A stretch of DNA of 22,096 bases from Priapulus caudatus (Eukaryota > Priapulida > Priapulimorpha > Priapulimorphida > Priapulidae). The notes beneath the pieces are model-generated. The model did not search any database, was not told where the DNA came from, and saw nothing but the letters and a program-made list of their open reading frames with translations. A program made the position numbers and the translations under genes. Where the stretch lies: positions 440,046 to 462,141 of the forward strand of contig NW_014577086.1 in the NCBI RefSeq assembly GCF_000485595.1, in the 5' to 3' direction. Shown in pieces: positions 1 through 6,866 of this stretch (position 1 is the stretch's first letter; each line of letters opens with the position of its first letter).

Positions 1-677
1 TCAACAGAAATTGTTGGCGGGACAGCCGCGGGATGGGGGGGGGGGAGGGGGGCAGCGATTTGATGCGGGTTCGTCGCAGGACAACCACATTTTTTTCCTT
101 ATTGTCGAGCACTGCAAGCCTAGCACATACCTGTGATTTTTTCATGCAACTGTAAAAATTGCTGTGAAATCACTACGTCTGCGGGAATGTTCAACTGCAA
201 CCCATAGCGATTCTGGTCGCTTGCGACGAGTTGCAAGAAATCAAACTTGTCTTTCCGCTCCCAATCGCTCCCAAATTGCTATAGAATTGCTTTGAAATCG
301 CAGTTTTTGAGTTTTTGAAAGTGATTGAGCACTTTTGACAGTCACTGCACTTCAGACAGCAGCTGTTTGTAATTTCGCTCAATAATATTTTGCGTAGACT
401 AGCCATTTCTCACAGAAATAGGTGGTTCTGTCATTACCACTACAAGTAGTTCTACCTATATAGTGATTGCTGTTATACAGCCGAAGTTAGATAGTGGTAT
501 GGAATGTGGGCAGGGTGGGCTGAGTGGCAGTTTAGCATTGAATCGAATAACGAAAATAATATTTTGTGCGTCCCTAAGATTATCCCGACGAAGCTCCGAA
601 ATGACAGTTGTTGCATTCACAGGATTAGAAGCATTGTCTTCTACCTACTGTATTTAACTTTTCCCCTTTGCTCGTAG
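1..677 (+). other. BLOC1S1: BLOC1S1 intron, 3' part
   Basis: This is non-coding sequence ending in a plausible splice acceptor: a T/C-rich stretch followed by CTCGTAG at 671-677. It lies directly before the recognisable BLOC1S1 exon. It contains a G-rich run at about 36-55 and a repeat related to the MITE at 11641. No exon with convincing homology is visible. Upstream BLOC1S1 exons must lie left of the window. The segment recurs in noisy form at about 5365-6097. Confidence 0.75.
117..303 (+). repeat. Diverged member of the MITE family found at 11641
   Basis: The segment opens with AGCCTAGCACATACCTGTGA, which parallels the first bases of the clean MITE at 11641 (AGCCTAGCGCAGACCTGCGA). Its interior carries the MITE core words GAAATCAAACTTG (about 235), CTCCCAATC and GCTTTGAAATCGCA (about 289). 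A related word, GCTGTGAAATCAC, also occurs near 162. The far terminus is not clear, so the right boundary is approximate and the copy may be truncated or old. Confidence 0.5.
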
Positions 678-920
678 GCCTACCTAAATCAGAAGCGACT
701 AGACACGGAGGCGAAACTGCTGCAGCTGAATGCCAACCAGTTTGCGCACCAGGCGACTCAGTGGCTCAAGCTAATCACGAGTTTCAACCAGGCGCTGAAG
801 GAGCTTGGAGACGTCGAGAACTGGTCGCGCAGCATCGAGACTGACATGCGCACGATCGCAAGCGCTCTTGAATACGTTTACAAGGACGAGTCCGCCGAAC
901 AGCAGCAGCAGCAGCAGTAG
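678..920 (+). CDS. BLOC1S1: BLOC1S1 (GCN5L1), last coding exon, partial gene
   Basis: This exon encodes the last 80 residues of the small BLOC-1/BORC subunit, which acts in biogenesis and positioning of lysosome-related organelles. The family has also been linked to mitochondrial protein acetylation. It opens after the CTCGTAG acceptor with AYLNQKRLD and contains the family hallmarks FNQALKELGDVENW, RSIETDMRTI and ALEYVYK near the C-terminus. About 45 residues of the usual 125 or so should be encoded by upstream exons outside the window. After the conserved core the protein ends in ESAE plus six glutamines, encoded by a CAG run that continues past the TAG stop. The zinc-finger ATG follows 375 bp downstream on the same strand. 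A corrupted second copy lies at 6098-6389. Family assignment is confident; the first codon phase is inferred from homology. Confidence 0.95.
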   Translation, partial: AYLNQKRLDTEAKLLQLNANQFAHQATQWLKLITSFNQALKELGDVENWSRSIETDMRTIASALEYVYKDESAEQQQQQQ

Positions 921-935
921 CAGCAGCAGTAGCAG
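900..935 (+). repeat. CAG trinucleotide repeat across the BLOC1S1 stop codon
   Basis: There are six CAG units (900-917), TAG (the stop), three CAG, TAG, then one CAG. The stop and the downstream TAG are each one substitution from CAG, so the stop may have arisen inside an expanding repeat. The corresponding place in copy B (6381-6393) has only GAACAGTAGCAGCAC, so the repeat is nearly absent there. Confidence 0.85.
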
Positions 936-1295
936 CACTTGGAGACAGGTAGATAGATACGTGCTGACGCACTGTGCTAGCTACATCGTGTGCGATCTTA
1001 ATTCCTGTAGACATTTTGTGGCTTGCGGCTTTAGTTCTTTGAGAGAGATTGGGTTGAGGCCTGACGGTGGCGGTGGTTAAGGTTCCTCATTGAGTCGAAG
1101 CCTGCGCGAGATATATCGGACGTGATTTCTTGTGTGAACTGAGATCTATGAAAATAAAGGCGTTTGAGAAATCTCGGCGCTTGGGTAGTCGGTAATTGCA
1201 CGCTTGTTACATAAGGTAACATCTGCCTTCGATAACGGGGACTGAACGTTGCCTGAACGGTCACCTCCCCGTAGTACACCCGGGTTGATCGCAAA
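921..1295 (+). other. BLOC1S1 3' UTR and zinc-finger gene 5' region
   Basis: This 375-bp interval separates two head-to-tail genes. It holds the end of the CAG repeat, an AATAAA signal at 1153-1158 and, downstream of that, GC-richer sequence leading to the zinc-finger ATG. An in-frame TAG at 1272-1274 closes the zinc-finger frame upstream. No TATA box or other promoter element is convincing. The zinc-finger promoter, or a trans-splice acceptor if the species uses one, must lie here unless an upstream non-coding exon exists. Confidence 0.7.
1153..1158 (+). promoter_or_regulatory. Candidate poly(A) signal for BLOC1S1
   Basis: A perfect AATAAA lies 233 bp after the BLOC1S1 stop and 138 bp before the zinc-finger ATG, a suitable place to end the BLOC1S1 transcript. 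In the corrupted copy B the site is not preserved, as expected from that block's errors. Confidence 0.55.
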
Positions 1296-2831
1296 ATGGA
1301 GGCAAACATGGAGATGAAAATGAATGACCTCAACAACCACGATCACTACCAGAACATGTATCAGTTCCCAAAGTACTTTGTCAGTCCCGACGTCGCCGCC
1401 GCTGCAGCAGCCGCCGCAGCCGCGGCCGGCGTTCGCATGTTTCATCCCCAGGAGAGAGCGGACATGTCGGCCGTGGCGGCGGCCATGTTGGGAGGCGGCC
1501 CGGGCGACGGCGACTATGAGTTGGCGAAGAAGGTGCCCAAGTACGCGCTGCCGAAGCTGGAGGACGGCGGCCGCAAGCCGTCGTGCGAGATGGCGATGAG
1601 CGCTGCCTCCTCGTCGCACATCGACAGCAAGCTAAACATCATCGCTCCCGACGGCGAGGTGACACGAGAGTACATGGGCGCGCGCGCGGCGAACGCGGCG
1701 CGAGGCGCCGCCGCCGGCCAGTGCATGGGGCACCCGGGCGACATGCTCTCGCAGACCGAGATGAATCGGCTCTTCAGGCAGGATATGCCGTACATGCGGC
1801 AGATGGAGGAGGCGAGGCGCCTGCACGCGGAGGCCCACGCCAACAACCAGCGTGCAGAGGGCGCCGGCGGGAGCGGCACGCAGGTGCGGGATGCTCCGTT
1901 GAGCACGCCACCGCACGACAAGGGCGCGATCGAGAAGGCGGCGGAGCCGGCGCGTGCGGGCAACGCGGCGGCGTCCGGCGGCGGCGGCTCGGCCACCGGC
2001 TCGGCCACCGGCTCATTCTACAAGTGTCAGGTCTGCGACGTGGACTTCACGAGGAAGAGTTCACTCGACAAGCACCTCGTCAGCCACCTGAACGTCGGCG
2101 AGAAGCCACACAAGTGCGACCTGTGCGACACGCGCTTCACCCGCATGGACCACCTGAAGCGGCACTTCCGCAACCACACCGGCGAAAAGCCGCACAAGTG
2201 CGAGCACTGCGACATCGCGTTCGCCCGGCAGGACCACCTCAAGAAGCACATCATCACGCACACGGGAGAGAAGCCGTACGCGTGCAACCAGTGCACGCAG
2301 GCGTTCACGCGCTCCGACCACCTGAACAAGCACAAGCGCATACACACGGGCGAGAAGCTGTGGGCCTGCGACATGTGCAGCCTCTCGTTCACGCGCTCCG
2401 ACCACCTCAGCAAGCACAAGCGCACGCACACGGGCGAGAAGATGTGGAGCTGCGACATGTGCAGCCTCGCGTTCACGCGCTCCGACCACCTGAACAAGCA
2501 CAAGCGCACGCACATGCGCGACAAGGAGTGGAAGTGCACGTTCTGCGCGACGACGTTCCCGCAGCTCGAGCATCTCAACGAGCACCTGAAGGTGCACAGC
2601 GACGCCCTCAAGTGGAAGTGCGCCGCCGCCAACGAGGCCGCGGTCGGGCTGAACGCGATCGCCGCCGCCGCGTCGTCCGTCGCGGCCGCCGCCGTGCCGC
2701 CGCCGCCGGTCGTCAACAAGCTGAGGTGCGAGCTGTGCTCGGTCACGTTCAGCCGCCTCGACCATCTCACGAGGCACGTGAAGAACCAGCACCTCGGCGC
2801 GTTCCCAGGAACTGGAGGGATCGGACATTGA
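1296..2831 (+). CDS. C2H2 zinc-finger transcription factor, 511 aa, eight fingers
   Basis: Likely a nuclear DNA-binding protein. Residues 1-240 are low complexity: an N-terminus rich in Met and Asn, an 11-alanine tract at 34-44, and Gly/Ser/Ala-rich stretches up to a GSATGSATGS spacer. Fingers lie at about 242-264, 272-294, 300-322, 328-350, 356-378, 384-406, 412-434 and 477-500. Fingers 2-6 are joined by TGEK linkers. After finger 7 comes WKCAAANEA, which looks like the stump of a lost finger, and then an Ala/Pro-rich spacer. Helices of fingers 2-6 and 8 are RxDHLxK/R, predicting GGG triplets. The start is the first ATG after an in-frame TAG at 1272, in good context (AAAATGG). The frame is uninterrupted, so the coding region appears to be one exon. 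I do not recognise a named orthologue. A broken duplicate lies at 6867-9302. Confidence 0.93.
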   Translation: MEANMEMKMNDLNNHDHYQNMYQFPKYFVSPDVAAAAAAAAAAAGVRMFHPQERADMSAVAAAMLGGGPGDGDYELAKKVPKYALPKLEDGGRKPSCEMAMSAASSSHIDSKLNIIAPDGEVTREYMGARAANAARGAAAGQCMGHPGDMLSQTEMNRLFRQDMPYMRQMEEARRLHAEAHANNQRAEGAGGSGTQVRDAPLSTPPHDKGAIEKAAEPARAGNAAASGGGGSATGSATGSFYKCQVCDVDFTRKSSLDKHLVSHLNVGEKPHKCDLCDTRFTRMDHLKRHFRNHTGEKPHKCEHCDIAFARQDHLKKHIITHTGEKPYACNQCTQAFTRSDHLNKHKRIHTGEKLWACDMCSLSFTRSDHLSKHKRTHTGEKMWSCDMCSLAFTRSDHLNKHKRTHMRDKEWKCTFCATTFPQLEHLNEHLKVHSDALKWKCAAANEAAVGLNAIAAAASSVAAAAVPPPPVVNKLRCELCSVTFSRLDHLTRHVKNQHLGAFPGTGGIGH

Positions 2832-4522
2832 TTCGCGCGCGCGGCACCTAGGTGGGGGTGCGTGCACGCGATGGTGTCCATCGATCGCTCGTGCGGAGTG
2901 GCGAGCGAGGCTTATCGACAAGGACCCTGCGCAGATCCTGTTGTCTGGCTAAGAGGAGGCCACGCTAGCGGCATGTGGTCGGGGATTACGGACAGTTATC
3001 GTTGTGACACTCATGAGCCACGGCTCTGTTATCTCTAGATTGTGGAATCCACCACCTGTGTTCTACTCACCCCGGTATAGTTACGTTTCCTGTCGACAGG
3101 TGGCAACACAGTGTCAGGTTTGTTGCGTGTAGTTGGTGGAAGATAGATTGGTTGGTGTTTTAGCTTTGCACTTGTTTGTAGTTTTAATGTCGTTTTTTAT
3201 TATTAACTACTTGCATAAGACGTTTTAATGGTTTTGTAACACTATGGTATTTTATTCATTTTAGGCTTATTGACTGTTTATTTCTGAAGCAAACTATTGC
3301 TTTAACTTGTGCCTTACACATTCCTTGGTTTTAGTGCTTTAGTGCTTAGCATATATATAAGTATATACACATATATATTTGTTTAATAGCGTCCATCATC
3401 AACGTGTTAGTGAGATTGCATCTGGCCTATGTGGATTTGTGTTCCAGGTGAGTAGCGGAGTTTCGTGTGGTGTGCATGCCTTCAAATACCCATGCACTGC
3501 AGTTCTGTAGCATCTCGGAATATTGGCAGAGCAATGGGCCGGCAAACAGAAACTGATGCGTTATCTTGTTGTATTTGATTGTATCCACCATGCTATCAGT
3601 GAAGCGAAACCTAGGAATGAAAATCCGCACGAATTCTAGGTCGACAATCTGTTATACAGTGGTATGATTTAGATGGTGTGTGTGCGTGTGTTAATCAGGG
3701 TTTTAAAGGGGACTTAAATCTACGTAAATGTAATGGCTTGCCGTCTAATACGAGTCGGCCTAATATATTGTTTGATTATGTTTTTCTATAATGTATTTGC
3801 GACATACAACTGGTGGCCAGGTAGTACTATAACTGACTGTGTAAGATATTGTGCGCGCATTATCATGATATAATTTCATTGTGCCTGAGCAGATGACCTA
3901 TGCCTTTGGAGAGATGTAGAGCTGGAATTTCAGTGGAGTGCAGTGAGATATTATTATACGTTATTATTCACACTGTAACATGATCACCTTGGTAAACATT
4001 TTTTTGGTGAACGCCATTTATGACGTATCTGGAACGCATCAAATCAAGTTTAAGGCATAAGGCTTAGGGACTACGAACGTGAATTGCCATAACTCAAATA
4101 AATGTACATAACCGTACGGATTTGTCGAGAGTTGTTTAATCTCAGCACAATTAGCCAATCTCAATGTAATCGCGTTTTTTAAAGTAGTGACATCTCTTAA
4201 CACGCATGCGGTGGCATTGTTACGCATCTCCCTGACGCTGGTCGTGGTTCTAGAATGACACTGTCATTATGTATTAGCATGTCTCTAATATGTCAGTGTG
4301 TCGCGTGTACGCATAAGGCCCACGCTATTGGTTGTGGGATAATGAAGTTTACTTGTTATTATGGCAGTTTACTTGTGGTAGACTCTATGTAATCGACACC
4401 TGTTTTATGTGTTTGAGCACTGTATGCGGAGTACAGCACTGCCAATTGTGCCACAAGAGTGGCTAATCCAACCTTAGCAGCGCCAATACGTATAATTAAA
4501 TATCGAGACGCAAGTAATTCAT
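2832..4522 (+). other. 3' UTR and downstream flank of the zinc-finger gene, copy A
   Basis: GC-rich for about 150 bp after the stop, then AT-rich, with no coding potential on either strand. The stretch 2992-3560 is clean and matches 9495-10050 with a few substitutions and small indels, including T/A at 3093/9596, a 6-bp indel near 3150 and a TA-repeat indel near 3352. From about 3560 to 4522 the two copies diverge through many 1-2 bp gaps, mostly extra bases on this side. A short AT microsatellite lies at about 3350-3380. Confidence 0.7.
4097..4102 (+). promoter_or_regulatory. Candidate poly(A) signal for the zinc-finger gene
   Basis: AATAAA within CTCAAATAAATGTAC. It is preserved in copy B at 10555-10560 and is the first such hexamer I see downstream of the zinc-finger stop, implying a 3' UTR of about 1.27 kb if used. 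Confidence 0.4.
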
Positions 4523-4523
4523 N
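4523..4523. other. Single unresolved base (N), probable assembly join
   Basis: This is the only ambiguous base in the window. Sequence left of it (CGCAAGTAATTCAT) matches copy B well at about 10951-10964. Sequence right of it is so error-rich that alignment to 10965 onward is only patchy. A lone N exactly at a change in sequence quality suggests a minimal gap placeholder rather than a miscalled base. Confidence 0.75.
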
Positions 4524-5144
4524 GGGGCGGAGGTGAATTTCCTGTTCTGTTTCGGTCGGAGCTACGAGGTTTTTGAGTAAATTGAAATAAAGTATAAGAG
4601 GGGGGGAGTGGCGGTAGTGAGAAGGGTGGGGGGAACGTGGGGACGTTTTTGGTCAGGGTGGGGGGGGGTGGGGGCGGATAGAGGTGGGGGATTTAGCTGT
4701 TGGCCAGTCTTATTTCGGTTCTACCTTGCGATGTTTGACGTGCCTACGTACGTAAGATCCGGCGTTGTTGTACTACAACGCACTTTTAAATCTTCTTTTG
4801 CTCCGCAGGTGTATCGTTAGTACAGTTTCGGGGCACTTGCAGGGATCCTTTGGGCAGAACACAGTATGAATGTCTAAGACGGTGTGCATGTAGAAATTAG
4901 ATACAAATAAGGAACATAATATTTGATTGTCGAAATTAAAATGCGTCGAATATTCTGGGGTCGTGTTTTCCATTCATGTTTCGTCGGTACATCGTATCGG
5001 TGTAAGTATCATAACACTAGCGGGCTATGCTTCCGGCGCGATAAAGAGAGCTGTGTCAAGTATAAGGGGGTTAACGGAGACAGCGTAGTAAGGCCGGCGG
5101 CAGCCGTTGTTGCGCGGTGCGCTTGTCGTTGCGTTTTAAACGCG

Positions 5145-5580
5145 CTAGCGCAGACACTGCGATTTGTGTGCCGCGTGCGCTGGGCAGAGGACCGCAAAGA
5201 TTGGTCGAACGTGTTCACCGTCTCTGCGCAACGACACGCGGCGCGACGCGCGTGGCGGTTGGCGGCTAGAGTGATTTGGCTGCTTAAGGGCGTGTAATAT
5301 GGCGCCAGACCGCGCTGCAGAACGGCGCCGCCTCGCGACTGCGTTGGCACGGATGTTCTATGAAGGCAATCGCTGCGTGAAAAATGCTCGTGAAAATCGA
5401 CCGTGACATCTGCGGGAAGTATGCTTCAAGGCGCTGCAAGCGGCGAGGTGGGAAGCGATGTCTGGGGGGGGGGGTCGCGGAGGGGGGGGGTTGTGCCGAC
5501 GAGTGCGAAAAATCAAACTTGTCTTTACGCGCTCCCATACGCGTCCCCAAATTTGCTAATAGAGGATTGCTTTGAAATCG
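5145..5580 (+). repeat. Chimeric MITE at the A/B junction
   Basis: The first part (CTAGCGCAGACACTGCGATT near 5145, then CCGCAAAGATTGGTCG and GTGTTCACCG near 5203-5220) tracks the left arm of the clean MITE at 11641 through added bases. From about 5365 the sequence instead follows 145-303 of copy A, including GAAAAATCAAACTTG and GCTTTGAAATCGCA. The element is therefore right-hand MITE on its left side and left-hand MITE on its right side. The stretch 5270-5365 aligns poorly to either. Confidence 0.6.
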
Positions 5581-6097
5581 CAAGGTCGTTTGTGAGTCTT
5601 ATGAAAAGTGATGTGAGCACTTGTTGTGACAGTCTACGCAGGCTTCGCCAGACAGTTCGCAGCTGGTCTTGCTAATTGTCGCGGGCCAGGCGCGCGGGGC
5701 GTCAAGTAATATTTTCGGCGGTAACTAGCTCATGGTGTCTCACAGAAATGAGGCTCGAGTTGGCTACTGTCTGTTCATCTACCTAGCTGGGGAGCAGACA
5801 AGTTAGTTCTAACCTATATAACGTGAATTGCTGTTGAGTAATAGCATGCCGAGAGTTAGAGGTGAGGTGGTGGGATTGAATGGTGGCGGCAGGGTGCCTG
5901 AGTGGCCGGGGCCAGGTTTAAGTCATTGAATCGACAATAAGCGAAAATAAATTTTGTGGCGTTCCTGAAAGATTATCCCCAGAACGAGACGGCTCAGCGA
6001 ATGACAGTTGTTTGGGCGTAATTGTCACGAGATAGAAGAGACATTGTCTTTGCTACCGTAGCGTGGTGATTTAACGCCTTTCGCGCCTTGCTCGTAG
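5581..6097 (+). other. Corrupted second copy of the BLOC1S1 intron
   Basis: Matches 304-677 in order. Shared words include TCTCACAGAAAT, AGTTCTAACCTATATA and ATGACAGTTG, with many intervening extra bases. It ends in a recognisable acceptor CTCGTAG at 6091-6097. No independent coding content is visible. Confidence 0.7.
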
Positions 6098-6389
6098 CGG
6101 CTGAGCGATAATCGAAAGCGTCTAGAACAGGCGAAACTGTAGGCAGCTGAACTGGGCCAAGCAGTTATAGCGCACCTGAGCGAGGGCGACTCCAGTGGCT
6201 CAAGCTAATCACGGGAGTTTCAACACCAGCCGTGCTAAGGAGCGATTGAGAGACCGCTCGATGGGAAGCCTGGTCGCGGCGAGGCTCGAACTTAGACATG
6301 CGCACCGGGGCTCAGCCAGAGAGCGGAATCGGCAAGCGCTGGAGTGCACTACCGGGTGGTTACAAGGACGAGTGCCCGTCGAACAGTAG
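6098..6389 (+). pseudogene. Corrupted copy of the BLOC1S1 last exon
   Basis: Aligns with 678-920 through words such as GCGAAACTG, AGTGGCTCAAGCTAATCACG and GGTTACAAGGACGAGT. At least a dozen inserted bases destroy the frame, and the CAG run before the stop is reduced to one unit. Whether a working second BLOC1S1 exon lies beneath the errors cannot be judged. The decay is distributed like sequencing error, not like a relaxed gene, so the pseudogene label is formal. Confidence 0.7.
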
Positions 6390-6866
6390 CAGCACTCGGA
6401 GACAGGATAGAGATAGATCGTGCTGACGGTCCACTGTGCAGCTACACTCGTGTGCGATCTTAATTCCTGGTAGACGGGGACACGGATGTTTGACTGGTGG
6501 CTGTGCAGCTGTTGAGTTCTTGAGAGGCAGATTGGTTGAGGCCTGACGTGGCCGAGTGGTAAGTTCCGTGGCATTGAGATCGAAGCCTGCGCGGGGAAGT
6601 ATAGTCGGATAGAGGACTGGGATTTCTTGGGCTGGTGAACTGGAGATCTAGTCGAAAAGAAGCGCGCGGTACTTGAAAATCTTCCCTGCGGTGCTTGGGT
6701 TAAAGGTGGTAATTGTGCACCGCGCTTGGTTTTCCTGGTATATTGAGAGTGTGATGAAGGGTACACGATCTTGCCTTCGATAGCAACAGGGGACGTGGGA
6801 AACGTTGCCTGGAACGGTACCTCGCGAGGCCGTAGTTACAGTGCCCGGAGTTTTGACTCGCCAAAA
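6390..6866 (+). other. Corrupted copy of the BLOC1S1/zinc-finger intergenic segment
   Basis: Corresponds to 921-1295. Recognisable anchors are GCACTCGGAGACAGG, TGTGCGATCTTAATTCCTG and GAGGCCTGACG. The AATAAA of copy A is not preserved. Nothing else is seen here. Confidence 0.65.

Larger units (their letters stand above)
117..5144 (+). repeat. Tandem unit, copy A (BLOC1S1 end plus zinc-finger gene)
   Basis: The whole block recurs in the same orientation at 5145-11640. It comprises BLOC1S1 intron and last exon, the zinc-finger gene and the AT-rich 3' flank. Copy A is clean up to about 3560, accumulates small insertions relative to copy B to 4522, and is strongly corrupted from 4524 to 5144. 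Matching landmarks include the BLOC1S1 acceptor (677 and 6097), the zinc-finger ATG (1296 and 6867), ACAGTTATCGTTGTGAC (2992 and 9495) and CGCAAGTAATTCAT (just before 4523 and 10965). Confidence 0.85.

Noticed and set aside
1583-2921. Long open frames in other frames and on the minus strand across the zinc-finger gene (up to 422 aa)
   Set aside because: They are shadows of a GC-rich real gene. They have no domains, and the + frame at 1296 has eight well-formed C2H2 fingers.
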